Source: Pseudoduganella danionis (lineage in GTDB: Bacteria; Pseudomonadota; Gammaproteobacteria; Burkholderiales; Burkholderiaceae_D). Taken from it: a stretch of 64,000 nt of DNA. Below the pieces are notes generated by a model, which did no database searches, was not told where the DNA came from, and was given only the letters and a program-made list of their open reading frames with translations. This document shows positions 26,338-35,034 of this stretch, piece by piece; position 1 is the first letter of the stretch, and each line of letters opens with the position of its first letter. Location of the stretch: contig NZ_WNKW01000001.1 of the NCBI RefSeq assembly GCF_009720775.1, forward strand, positions 1,302,001 to 1,366,000. Direction: 5' to 3'. A program made the translations under genes and the position numbers.

Positions 26338-28659
26338 TTATTCGGCCGCTTCCTGCAGCGCCGAGCGCTGCAGCAGCACAGGAATGGATTTGGCCGTTGG
26401 CGTGCCGGCACCATCGGCCGTGCTGTGCAAAGGCAGCAGCGCATTCGTTTCGGGGAAGTAGGCGCCCAGACAGCCGCGCGGAATATCGTATTCCACCAGC
26501 AGGAAGCGTTCGGCGCGCCGTTCGATACCATCTTCCCACACGCTTTGCAGGTCCACATATTCGCCGCGCTGCAGGCCTAGCATGGCCAGATCGTCGCGCT
26601 GGATGAACAGCACGCGGCGCAGGCCGAACACGCCGCGGTAGCGGTCATCGAGGCCGTAGATGGTGGTGTTGTACTGGTCGTGGGAACGGGCCGTCATCAG
26701 CACCATCAGGCGTTCGCCATGGATGGCGCGGGCGCGGTGTATGGGCGTATCCAGATCAAGCGGGTGTATCAGAAACTGGGCTTTGCCGCTGGCCGTGCGC
26801 CACTCGCGCTGGCGCGATGCCACCGTGAGATGGAAGCCGCCCGGCTGCGCCACGCGCGCATTGAAGTCGTGGAAGTCGTCGAACACGCGGGCGATGGCGT
26901 CGCGGATGCGGCCATAGTCGGCCGCATAGCCTAGCCAGTCCACCTTGCTGCTGCCCAGCGTGGCATGGGCCAGTTGTGCCACGATCATGGTCTCCGACAG
27001 CAGATCGCTGGAAGCGGGCGTGTTCTGGCCATACGACAGGTGCACCATGCTCATCGAATCTTCAACCGTGACGCCCTGTGGCACGCCATTTTGCAAGTCG
27101 ATTTCCGTGCGTCCCAGCGTGGGCAGCAGCAGCGCGGCCTTGCCGTGCACCAGATGGCTGCGATTGAGTTTGGTAGCGACGTGTACGGTGAGCTCGCACG
27201 CGCGCAGCGCAGCGAATGTCAGCGGGGTATCGGGTGTGGCCATGGCAAAGTTGCCGCCTAGCGCGATGAAGACTTTGACTTTGCCGTCCAGCATGGCCTG
27301 TATGCTGTCCACCGTGTCGTAGCCATGGTGGCGCGGTGGCGCGAAATCGAACACCTGCTGCAGACGGTCGAGGAAGGCGGTCGTGGGCTTGTCTTCTATG
27401 CCCATGGTACGGTCGCCCTGCACGTTCGAGTGGCCGCGTACGGGGCACAGGCCGGCGCCACGGCGGCCGATATTCCCGCGCATCATCATCAGATTGGACA
27501 GCATCTGGATGGTGCTGACAGCGCCCTTGTGCTGGGTCAGACCCATGCCCCAGGTGCTGATCACGTTGGCGCTGCGGCAGTAGATATCCGTGAGCTGGTC
27601 GATCTGTGCACGCGGCACGCCCGATTCTTGCAGCAGCGCAGACCACGGTTGCTCGCGTATCTCGTCGGCGAAGGCGGCAAAGCCGCTGGTATGGTCGGCG
27701 ATGAAAGCATGGTCGAGCAGGCTGGCGGCACCGCGGGCCAGCGCTGCATCGTCGAGTTCCAGCAGGCGCTTGGCCACGCCTTTGATCAGTGCGAAGTCGC
27801 CGCCCAGGCGCGGCTGGATGAACAGCGAGCTGATCGTGGTGCTGCCATTGCCCAGCATTTCGCTGGGGTGGGTGGGGCTGGTGAAGCGCTCCAGCCCACG
27901 CTCGCGTAGCGGATTGATGGAGACGATGGTGGCGCCGCGCCGGGCGCAGGCGCGTAGCTCGCCCAGCATGCGCGGGTGGTTGGTGGCCGGATTCTGGCCG
28001 AAGATGAACAGCGCGTCGGCATGCTCGAAATCCTCCAGCGTGACCGTGCCTTTGCCCACGCCCACGGTGCCGGGCAGGCCGCGGCTGGTGGGTTCGTGGC
28101 ACAGGTTGGAGCAGTCGGGGAAGTTATTGGTGCCGTACATGCGCACGAATAGCTGGAACAGGAAGGCTGCTTCGTTGGCGGTGCGGCCCGAGGTATAGAA
28201 GGTGGCCTGATCGGGATCGGGCAGGGCGCGCAGATGTTCGGCCATGATGCCGAAGGCGCGTTCCCAACTGATGGGCCGGTAATGGTCGCTGGCACTATCG
28301 TATTCCATCGGTGTGGTCAGGCGGCCATGCTGTTCCAGTTCATAGTCCGATTGCTGCAGCAGCGCGCTGACGCTGTGGGCCGCGAAGAATTCGGGGCGTA
28401 CGCGTTTGCTGGTGGCTTCCGCTGCGACGGCCTTGACGCCGTTCTCGCAGAAGGCAAAGCTGGCGCCGGCGGCGCGGTCCGGCCAGGCGCAGCCGGGGCA
28501 GTCGAAGCCGCCGGGCTGGTTCTGGCTAAGCAGGGCTCTGGTATGGCCGGCGCTGACTTTTTCGCGCACCAGATTGACGGCGACCTGCTTCACTGCACCC
28601 CAGCCTGCGGCGGCGTGCGGGTAGGGCTGTATGCGTCCGGGCGCTTTGTTGTTGGGCAT
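26338..28659 (-). CDS. FdhF/YdeP-family molybdopterin oxidoreductase
   Basis: A 773-residue cytoplasmic bis-MGD enzyme with homology to formate dehydrogenase alpha subunits. The N-terminal motif GGFDCPGCAWPD replaces the usual [4Fe-4S] C-x2-C-x3-C set, as in YdeP. The molybdenum-ligand region reads SNLCHEPTSRGL, with Cys in the place of Cys/SeCys. No electron-transfer subunits are nearby. YdeP is linked to acid resistance in E. coli, but the substrate is not known. Start at 28659 with a plain Shine-Dalgarno; nothing unusual in codon use. Confidence 0.88.
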   Translation of the reverse strand: MPNNKAPGRIQPYPHAAAGWGAVKQVAVNLVREKVSAGHTRALLSQNQPGGFDCPGCAWPDRAAGASFAFCENGVKAVAAEATSKRVRPEFFAAHSVSALLQQSDYELEQHGRLTTPMEYDSASDHYRPISWERAFGIMAEHLRALPDPDQATFYTSGRTANEAAFLFQLFVRMYGTNNFPDCSNLCHEPTSRGLPGTVGVGKGTVTLEDFEHADALFIFGQNPATNHPRMLGELRACARRGATIVSINPLRERGLERFTSPTHPSEMLGNGSTTISSLFIQPRLGGDFALIKGVAKRLLELDDAALARGAASLLDHAFIADHTSGFAAFADEIREQPWSALLQESGVPRAQIDQLTDIYCRSANVISTWGMGLTQHKGAVSTIQMLSNLMMMRGNIGRRGAGLCPVRGHSNVQGDRTMGIEDKPTTAFLDRLQQVFDFAPPRHHGYDTVDSIQAMLDGKVKVFIALGGNFAMATPDTPLTFAALRACELTVHVATKLNRSHLVHGKAALLLPTLGRTEIDLQNGVPQGVTVEDSMSMVHLSYGQNTPASSDLLSETMIVAQLAHATLGSSKVDWLGYAADYGRIRDAIARVFDDFHDFNARVAQPGGFHLTVASRQREWRTASGKAQFLIHPLDLDTPIHRARAIHGERLMVLMTARSHDQYNTTIYGLDDRYRGVFGLRRVLFIQRDDLAMLGLQRGEYVDLQSVWEDGIERRAERFLLVEYDIPRGCLGAYFPETNALLPLHSTADGAGTPTAKSIPVLLQRSALQEAAE

Positions 28660-28723
28660 CGGCGAGTTCCATGTTTTCCGTTGTGCGGAGTATAGAGCAG
28701 ATTGCCCGGCTTGCGGCGCGACC

Positions 28724-29515
28724 TTAGGGTTTGAGCAGCTCGTCGATGGCCTTGCGCTGCTGCGCCAAATAGAGCGGGCTGCGGCGCAGGCGGCCTATGG
28801 TATCCCACAGTTTTTCGATCAGCTGCGTGTGTGCCTCGTAGTACGCTGGTGAGATGGCCAGGTAGTAGTTCTCGTCGAGGAAGGGGGCAGGCAGCATTTC
28901 GATTTTGCCGGCAAACGGGGGCAGCATCAGCAACTGTGCACCATGGATTTCCAGCGCTACGGCGACATCGGCCCGGCCGGCCAGCATTTTCTGGAAGTTG
29001 GCCAGCATGGTGCGGCCATTGGCATCGATAGGCACGTTGAGTGCCTGCAGTTTTTCGCGCGGCATCACTGTGCCGAACGGCGTCAACACGGGCGTATTCA
29101 GGCGTGCAAAGCGTACCCCGTCCCAATCGACACTGCTGCCTACGCGGCGGAATACCATGGTGCGACCGCTCGCCACGGCATGCCCCGTTTCGATTTCTCC
29201 CCGTTGCAGCGGGTAGCGGAATTCGGCTGCCAGCGTGGGGATGAAGGGCGCGGCGGGGAAGGCATCTGCGCTGCCCGTGCGTACCAGTTCACGACAGCGT
29301 GCCAGCGGTGCGGGCTGATAGATCAGGGTGATGTCGAGTTCCTGCGCGGCCATGCGGATCAGTAGGTCCGCCGTGCCCTGACCATCCGGCGTGATAAACG
29401 GCAGCACGGCGCTTTCCATGGTGCAGACGCGCAGCGTGACGGCCTGCGCCGGCGACAGCAGCCAGAGCGCCAGAGTCAGTGCTAGCAGTAGTGCAGGCAG
29501 ACGGGAATGGTGCAT
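28724..29515 (-). CDS. Periplasmic solute-binding protein, family 3-like
   Basis: 263 residues. Start at 29515 gives a good signal peptide (LPALLLALTLALWLLSPAQA) and has GGAGAAG 6 bases upstream; the frame is open to 29593 but those codons hold no signal. The body has the TADLLIRMAAQELDITLIYQPAPLARCRELV pattern of amino-acid-type binding proteins. It is a distant relative of the binding protein at 19954 (shared RRxGSxVxWDG). No transporter partners are near. Confidence 0.8.
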   Translation of the reverse strand: MHHSRLPALLLALTLALWLLSPAQAVTLRVCTMESAVLPFITPDGQGTADLLIRMAAQELDITLIYQPAPLARCRELVRTGSADAFPAAPFIPTLAAEFRYPLQRGEIETGHAVASGRTMVFRRVGSSVDWDGVRFARLNTPVLTPFGTVMPREKLQALNVPIDANGRTMLANFQKMLAGRADVAVALEIHGAQLLMLPPFAGKIEMLPAPFLDENYYLAISPAYYEAHTQLIEKLWDTIGRLRRSPLYLAQQRKAIDELLKP

Positions 29516-29606
29516 AAGCTTCTCCGCGAGGGGGTACTGACATTCTACCGTTGCGCGCATGACTTTTGGTATATTGATGCCTTCCGCCAACATGAAAGTG
29601 TCTTTT

Positions 29607-30200
29607 ATGCCGACGCCAGATCCCCGCGTAGATGCGTATATCGCTCAAGCGGCGCCATTTGCCCAGACCATATTGAAGCATTTGCGCGCTGTCGTGCACG
29701 AGGCTTGCCCCGAGGTGGAAGAGACCATGAAGTGGAGCTTCCCGCATTTTATGTACAAGGGCATGTTGTGCAGCATGGCGGCCTTCAAGGCCCATTGCGC
29801 ACTGAATTTCTGGAAGGCTGAACTGCTGATGGGCGATGCCGCCCAGCGCGATGCGATGGGCCAGTTCGGCCGCATCACGGCGCTGGAAGACCTGCCGCCC
29901 GTCGCGCAGCTGCAGGCCTATCTGCGGCAGGCCATGCAGCTCAATGATGAAGGCATAGCGCCGGTGCGCACCCGCACTGCGCGCAGCAGCACGGTGACCG
30001 TGCCCGACGATCTGCAGGACGCGCTGGCACAGCTACCGGCAGCGCAGCAGCATTTCGCCGCCTTTAGCCCCAGCAAGCAGCGCGACTATATCGAATGGCT
30101 GGAGGAAGCCAAGACGGCAGCGACCCGTACGCGCAGGCGCGAACAGGCGGTGGCATGGATAGCCGAAGGCAAAGCACGCAACTGGAAATACGAAAAATAG
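29607..30200 (+). CDS. YdeI/OmdA-like protein with DUF1801 domain
   Basis: About 197 residues. Residues 1-115 are a DUF1801 (YdhG-like) domain (EVEETMKWSFPHFMYKGMLCSMAAFKAH); the C-terminal part with FSPSKQRDYIEWLEEAKTAATRTRR is the OmdA/YdeI tail. The family is sometimes called bacteriocin-protection protein, but biochemical function is not known. Start 29607 chosen by the typical MPTPDPRVD opening; ATG 29592 and 29559 are in frame. Confidence 0.82.
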   Translation: MPTPDPRVDAYIAQAAPFAQTILKHLRAVVHEACPEVEETMKWSFPHFMYKGMLCSMAAFKAHCALNFWKAELLMGDAAQRDAMGQFGRITALEDLPPVAQLQAYLRQAMQLNDEGIAPVRTRTARSSTVTVPDDLQDALAQLPAAQQHFAAFSPSKQRDYIEWLEEAKTAATRTRRREQAVAWIAEGKARNWKYEK

Positions 30201-30327
30201 TGGAGGCGAGAGCGGCGGATGTGGCAGGGAGGGAGTCGTTCAGCAGGGTTTGGGCTGTACGTTGTTACTACTGAGGGCGCCGGGTACCGCATGCCGGCGC
30301 CTGGCATGGCACTAGCAGCAGCGCTGT

Positions 30328-30615
30328 TTAGTGCATAGAAGCGGTCGACAGGTCTTTCAATTCCCGTATGCTGATGTCCGACTTTTCATGCATACGCAGC
30401 AAAATGGTCGCCCCCACGGTGAGCTTGCGGTGACGAATCTTGCTGATAATCGGAGGTTGCACCTCCAAAACTCGGCAGAGTTCTGCGTCGTTTTTCAGGT
30501 TCATCTTTTCGATCAAAGTATCAAGCAGCTTGTTCGGGACGAAACTGGATGGTTCCAGAGCCCGAGCACGATTCATGGCTTCGATCAGTTCCAGCTTTTT
30601 TTGCCGTACGTTCAT
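30328..30615 (-). CDS. Small helix-turn-helix protein
   Basis: 95 residues with GGAGGAGCAATC directly before ATG 30615. The segment NDAELCRVLEVQPPIISKIRHRKLTVGATILLRMHE reads as a Cro/C1-type helix-turn-helix (DNA recognition helix around PPIISKIRHR). No partner domain. It is alone, in an AT-rich pocket (30640-30800), and may be a stand-alone regulator. Target unknown. Confidence 0.72.
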   Translation of the reverse strand: MNVRQKKLELIEAMNRARALEPSSFVPNKLLDTLIEKMNLKNDAELCRVLEVQPPIISKIRHRKLTVGATILLRMHEKSDISIRELKDLSTASMH

Positions 30616-30792
30616 GATTGCTCCTCCTTTGCTCAAAACGTAAATCAAAGATGACGTTTCCTGGCAGGGCTAGCGCCCACACTCTTATCTGAATGCGGAG
30701 CGCTACTCAACATTCTTGATAACCATGCAAGTTAGGCAAATCATACTACGCCGCGTGACGAAAGGCACGATTTGACAAATAAATTAGCTTGT

Positions 30793-31476
30793 TTATTGGT
30801 CAAATAGCTTGACGTTTGTTGTTTCTTGTATGCCAATCTTTGATAAATGAAGGATTTTGTCGCTTTTTGCGGCAGCAGAGTGGGCGTGCGTCACCATAAT
30901 CGCACAAGCACCCGTAGCCTTGATCTCGCGCTGTAGCAGTTCGAGGATGCTGTGTGCCGTGTCCGGATCGAGGTTGCCGGTCGGTTCATCCGCCAGCACC
31001 AGTGCCGGACGGTGCACCAGTGCGCGCGCGATGGCTACGCGCTGCATTTCGCCGCCCGATAGCTGGTGCGGGAAGTCGTGATCGCGCCCGCTCAGCCCCA
31101 CGGCGGCCAGCATCTCGCTGGCCGCCGCTGTGGGCAGGCCGTTCAGCAGCAGGGGCAGGGCCACGTTCTGCACCAGGGTCAGGTGGGGCAGTACGTGGAA
31201 GGCTTGAAAAATAAAGCCCATGCGCTGGCGCCGCAAACGGGTGGCGGCATCGTCATCGAGGCTGGCCAGCGCCACGCCATCGACCATGATGGCATCGGCA
31301 GGGCAGCTGGCATCGGGCGTATCGAGGCCGGCGATCAGATTCAGCAGGGTGGATTTGCCGACCCCGGAATCGCCCATGATGGCGACGAATTCGCCGGCCT
31401 TGAAGTGCCAGCTCACGTCGTTCAGCACAGTGCGGCCATTGCCGTAGGTCTTACTCAGGTGACGCAGTTCTAGCAT
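30793..31476 (-). CDS. ABC transporter ATPase (LolD/phosphonate-type), last gene of permease block
   Basis: 227 residues. Walker A GDSGVGKST, signature LSGGEMQR, Walker B LVLADEPTGNLD, switch His in VTHAHS. The sequence class is closest to LolD/MacB ATPases. It starts 15 bases after the second permease stop, on the same strand, so it is cotranscribed with the two PhnE-like permeases. This gives the transporter region two ATPases, this one and the PhnC-like one at 37310. The last 15 residues have shifted, more AT-rich codon use. Confidence 0.85.
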   Translation of the reverse strand: MLELRHLSKTYGNGRTVLNDVSWHFKAGEFVAIMGDSGVGKSTLLNLIAGLDTPDASCPADAIMVDGVALASLDDDAATRLRRQRMGFIFQAFHVLPHLTLVQNVALPLLLNGLPTAAASEMLAAVGLSGRDHDFPHQLSGGEMQRVAIARALVHRPALVLADEPTGNLDPDTAHSILELLQREIKATGACAIMVTHAHSAAAKSDKILHLSKIGIQETTNVKLFDQ

Positions 31477-31491
31477 AGGGGGTTCAGCCTA

Positions 31492-32283
31492 TTATCGGGT
31501 CAGGGCGCGGCGCAATGCGAAGCTGACGCCATCGACCATGGCCACCAGCAGCAGCATGGCGAGGATGACGGTGGCGGCGGACTGCATCTGGAACAGCGAC
31601 AGGTGGTATTTCAGCATCTGCCCCAGCCCGCCGGCGCCCACCACGCCGAGGATGGCAGCGGCACGGATATTGTTCTCCCAGCGGTACAGGGTGTAGGACA
31701 GCATCTGCGGCAAGGTTTGCGGCAGGGTGGCGTAGAAGAAGGCCACGCTGGCGCTGGCGCCGTTGGTGCGCAGGGTCTGTTCCGGCAGGGGCGCGGCATT
31801 TTCCAGCGCATCGGCAAACAGCCGCCCCAGCACGCCGGCCGTGTGCGCGGCCAGTGCCAGCGTGCCGCCGAACGGCCCCAAACCGGCAGCGATCAGCAGG
31901 ATGGCAGCCCACACCAGCTCCGGTATCGAGCGCAGGACATTGAGCATGGCGCGCATGGCCGCGCGTGCCGTGCGTCCCATGCGGCCGGAAGCGGGCAGCG
32001 AGAACAACAGCGCTGCCGCCACGGCCAGCAAGGTGCCCAGTGCTGACATGGCCATGGTTTCGATGGCGGCCCAGCCGGTCTTGATCAGGAAGGGCGTAGC
32101 CAGTTCCGGCGGCGCGAAGCCGGCCAGCAGTTCCAGCACGCTGCGCACGGCATCGAGAGTAAAGAATTCGCGCCATTTGAGCGGCAGCGAGGTAAAGCTG
32201 GCGACGATTAGCAGCAGCACCAGCAGCATCAGGCTGATGACGGTCCAGTCGCGTGCTGGGGGCGGGGGCAGGCGATGTTTCAT
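31492..32283 (-). CDS. PhnE-like ABC permease 2
   Basis: 263 residues, five to six membrane helices, with the inner-membrane EAA-like loop (AAAILGVVGAGGLGQMLKYHLSLFQ) that meets the ATPase. Start ATG 32283 overlaps the stop of permease 1 by 4 bases (ATGA), so translation is coupled. The frame is open to 32460, but that part only overlaps permease 1. The family imports phosphonate, phosphite or selenate-type oxyanions; see the binding protein at 38135. Confidence 0.85.
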   Translation of the reverse strand: MKHRLPPPPARDWTVISLMLLVLLLIVASFTSLPLKWREFFTLDAVRSVLELLAGFAPPELATPFLIKTGWAAIETMAMSALGTLLAVAAALLFSLPASGRMGRTARAAMRAMLNVLRSIPELVWAAILLIAAGLGPFGGTLALAAHTAGVLGRLFADALENAAPLPEQTLRTNGASASVAFFYATLPQTLPQMLSYTLYRWENNIRAAAILGVVGAGGLGQMLKYHLSLFQMQSAATVILAMLLLVAMVDGVSFALRRALTR

Positions 32284-33113
32284 CCTAGTCGGCGGCGTAA
32301 GGTTTTGGAGAACAGGTCGGCCAGCGCCACCAGTGCCACGAACACCAGCAGCATAGCGCTGACTTCGGCACCGGCCAGCATTTTCATCGATTCGTCCATG
32401 CGCTGGCCCAGACCGCCGGCACCGACAAAGCCCATCACTACCGAGCCGCGGATCGCGCATTCCCAGCGGTACACGGTGTACGACATTAGTTCGGCCGCCG
32501 CTTCCGGCAGTGCGCCGTACAGCAGCGCGGCCAGCCGCCCGCTGCCATTGACCAGCAGCGCATGGCTGGCGCGCGCGTCGGATGATTCAAGAATTTCTGC
32601 GTACACCTTGCCCAGCATGCCGCAGTAGGTGAGGGCGATGGCCAGCACGCCGGCGGTGGGGCCGAGGCCGATGATGCGCACGAAGATCAGCGCCCACACT
32701 AGTTCCGGTACGCTGCGCAGCACCACCATTTTCCAGCGCACCAACTGGCGCACGGCGCGTGCCAGCGCATGCATGCGTCCCGTACCCAGGCGCGAGATGG
32801 ACAGTTGTTCGTTGATGATGAGGGTGGCGGGGATGGCGCCTATCAGGGCCAGCGTCAGGCCGGCCGTGGCGATGGCCACGGTCTGCCAGGTCTGCTCGGC
32901 CAGCATCAGCAGAAATTCGCTGCCGTGCGCCGGTACCAGAAAGTCGGCCAGAAAACGGCCGGTGGCGCTCAGGCTCTGCCAGTCCAGCAGCAGCCACGGT
33001 TTAAATTCCGTCACCACCAGCATGGGCCACAGCAGGATCAGCGCCACCACGCTGGCGGCGATGCGGCCGCGCCATGCGGGATCGGGGTGAGGGCTGGTGA
33101 GCGTGCTGGTCAT
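32280..33113 (-). CDS. PhnE-like ABC permease 1
   Basis: About 277 residues, with the same architecture as permease 2 (VRWKMVVLRSVPELVWAL; RGSVVMGFVGAGGLGQRMDE). Start 33113 (MTSTLTSP) is a best guess; an in-frame ATG at 33152 is possible and neither has a clear Shine-Dalgarno. First gene of a permease-permease-ATPase block. A palindrome shared with the upstream region of the binding-protein gene lies 53 bp upstream. Confidence 0.83.
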   Translation of the reverse strand: MTSTLTSPHPDPAWRGRIAASVVALILLWPMLVVTEFKPWLLLDWQSLSATGRFLADFLVPAHGSEFLLMLAEQTWQTVAIATAGLTLALIGAIPATLIINEQLSISRLGTGRMHALARAVRQLVRWKMVVLRSVPELVWALIFVRIIGLGPTAGVLAIALTYCGMLGKVYAEILESSDARASHALLVNGSGRLAALLYGALPEAAAELMSYTVYRWECAIRGSVVMGFVGAGGLGQRMDESMKMLAGAEVSAMLLVFVALVALADLFSKTLRRRLG

Positions 33114-33165
33114 CGGGCGGGTTATCGTTGCTATCGGCGCTAGCGGCGCCATCGGTTAGTCTGCC

Positions 33166-33179
33166 GCTATGATAGCAAA
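33166..33179. promoter_or_regulatory. Palindrome GCTATGATAGC + AAA before permease block
   Basis: An 11-bp palindrome (GCTAT-G-ATAGC) followed by AAA on the plus strand. The same pattern (GCTAT-C-ATAGC-AAA) is found at 39102-39115 before the binding-protein gene. It may be a shared operator or a shared -10 region (TATCAT/TATGAT on the coding strand). Confidence 0.45.
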
Positions 33180-33186
33180 GAACCCT

Positions 33187-33227
33187 GCGGCGCAGAGGCT
33201 GGCGCGGCGCGCCAGCCTCTGCGCCGC
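33187..33227 (-). terminator. 19-bp perfect hairpin between mauG-like gene and permease 1
   Basis: GCGGCGCAGAGGCTGGCGC (33187-33205) and its exact complement (33209-33227) with a 3-base loop lie 16 bases after the stop of the cytochrome gene. There is no T run, only a weak CTTT further on, so it may be a weak terminator, a transcript-end stabiliser, or a processing site. Confidence 0.6.
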
Positions 33228-33242
33228 TGCGCGGGCGCGCAG

Positions 33243-34844
33243 TTACAGCGCTTTGAGGAAGGCGGCCAGATCGGCCGCCTCCTGCGCCGTGTAGCCGATA
33301 TTGAAGCGGGTGTCGTAAAACTTCACCAGCTGTTCTATGCTGGCGGCCGAACCATCGTGGAAGTAGGGCGAACGTGATTCCAGTCCGCGCAGGCTGGGCA
33401 CCTTGAAGCGGGCTATATCCTTCCACTTCCCGCTCAGCATGGCGGCGCCCGGGTCGCTCACGGCAATGGTTTCGCCGGTGGCACTGTTACGCAGGGTGTA
33501 CAGCGGCAGATCGGCCGTGCGCCGGCTGGCAGCGGCCACGCCTGTGTTGAACATGCGCGCGACCGACTGCGAGCCTATGCCCGGTGCGTCATGGCAACTG
33601 GTGCAGCTGCCCCGTGCCAGCGGGCGGCGCAGTTCGTCGTTGAAGCCGGCCACGCCGCTGATGTTGAAGCCCTTGTTGTTGAAGATCTGCTCGCCGCGGG
33701 CAATGGCGGCGCGCGCTACATCGGTGGCGCCAGGCGGCACGGGCGGGCGGCCGCGCTGGGGCGGTGCCTGCGGCCGGTCCAGATTGCGCCACGCGCCGAA
33801 CAGGGTGATCACATCGCGGCTGAAGGGGGCGCTAGTCTGGTAGTCGCCCGCATCGAGATCGTTGATGCCGAAGTAGTAGGCGGTCTGCGACAGCGCCAGC
33901 GGCCCGCCCAGTGCACCGGCCGCCGTCAGGCTGCCGGCGCTGGCAGAATTGATCTGGGCGGTGAACAGGGTCTGTTCGAAGTCGACGATGGCGCGCTGCT
34001 GGGCGGCGCTCAGGTCGCGTGCTGCCTCGGCATGGCCGCGCACGGCGTCGTTGGCCTGATGTAGCAGGCTGCTGTCTATGCTGGCAAAGCAGAGGGTGGG
34101 ACGCACATTGCGCAGGCAGTTGGCGCCCGTGCTGGCGCTGGCCGTTTCGCGGCTATCCCACATCACGCTACTGAGAAATTTCAGGTTGGTGGTGGGCAGC
34201 GGACGGCGGAACAGCGACAGTTCGGTAGCGCTGGCATAGTGGTACGGGTCATCCACGCTGGCGAGCGTGAATTCGGCAGCGGCAGGCAGGCGCAGGCCGA
34301 CCCGTATCAGGCCTTTGCCCAGTAGCAGCGCATAGGCCAGGCGTTTCTGTTCCAGCGTGGTGGTGGGCGCCAGCGGCGAGACGGCGCCATCGACGCTGCG
34401 GAACACGGGATCAAGGCCGGCGCTGCTGTTAAAACGGGCGGCCAGCTTGTCCGGCCCTATGCTCCAGCCGTTGTCGGGCTGGTGGCAGCTGGCGCAGCTA
34501 CGGCCATTGCCCATGGCTAGAAAGAAGGGATTGCTGCTATCGATGCTGCCCGTGCTGCTGATGGTCAGCGCGCTGCCGGCTTCGTTGCTGACTGGCTGCA
34601 GCGCATCGATGGCCTGTGAGGTCGCCAGCGAGGTGGCCAGCACGGTAGCCGCTGTCGTGGCACCAGCTTGTGTGGCAGCTCCTTGTGCGGCAGCGCTGCC
34701 GGCCGTACCGGCGCCCTGCAGCACGCGCGTGCTGGTGGTGGTGCTGGCCGTATCGACGCTGCCGCCACCGCAGGCAACCAGCAGGGTGGCGCTGAGCAGG
34801 CTGGCGGCCAGGGGTGCCAGAGGCAGTTGCTGAAGTTGGCGCAT
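33243..34844 (-). CDS. MauG/cytochrome c peroxidase-type di-heme lipoprotein
   Basis: 533 residues. ATG 34844 (GGGAG 7 bases upstream) opens a lipoprotein signal ([12 protein letters not shown], lipobox Cys near 24), so the protein is anchored in the envelope and faces the periplasm. Heme motifs: SCASCH near 110 and SCTSCH near 415; axial residues cannot be assigned surely. The region between is the CcP/MauG fold ([15 protein letters not shown]). Longer than a classic CcpA (about 330), with a Thr/Ala-rich linker of about 80 residues after the lipobox. Electron donor and substrate are unknown. Confidence 0.87.
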   Translation of the reverse strand: MRQLQQLPLAPLAASLLSATLLVACGGGSVDTASTTTSTRVLQGAGTAGSAAAQGAATQAGATTAATVLATSLATSQAIDALQPVSNEAGSALTISSTGSIDSSNPFFLAMGNGRSCASCHQPDNGWSIGPDKLAARFNSSAGLDPVFRSVDGAVSPLAPTTTLEQKRLAYALLLGKGLIRVGLRLPAAAEFTLASVDDPYHYASATELSLFRRPLPTTNLKFLSSVMWDSRETASASTGANCLRNVRPTLCFASIDSSLLHQANDAVRGHAEAARDLSAAQQRAIVDFEQTLFTAQINSASAGSLTAAGALGGPLALSQTAYYFGINDLDAGDYQTSAPFSRDVITLFGAWRNLDRPQAPPQRGRPPVPPGATDVARAAIARGEQIFNNKGFNISGVAGFNDELRRPLARGSCTSCHDAPGIGSQSVARMFNTGVAAASRRTADLPLYTLRNSATGETIAVSDPGAAMLSGKWKDIARFKVPSLRGLESRSPYFHDGSAASIEQLVKFYDTRFNIGYTAQEAADLAAFLKAL

Positions 34845-34890
34845 GGTGGTCTCCCTTGTGGTTTGGTTGATGGCGCCAGCTTGGGGGCCA

Positions 34891-34980
34891 AATGTGCAGG
34901 AAAAATGCACGATGCATTTTCTGTTGCTCAAAAACACCATCCATGCACACAGGGCGGCGCATCCACAATTCATGCACATT
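34891..34980. promoter_or_regulatory. Cluster of ATGCAC motifs in divergent promoter region
   Basis: AATGTGCA (34891-34898), ATGCAC (34905-34910), CATGCACA (34942-34949) and CATGCACA (34971-34978) lie between the cytochrome gene and the histidine kinase gene. The outer two copies are inverted to one another. Such clustering is not expected by chance in 90 bp and suggests binding sites for a regulator, possibly the adjacent OmpR-type regulator. Confidence 0.45.
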
Positions 34981-35034
34981 CGGCAGGTATGATGGCAACA
35001 CACCATGTGGTGCAACTGGAGTGACAGGAAACCC

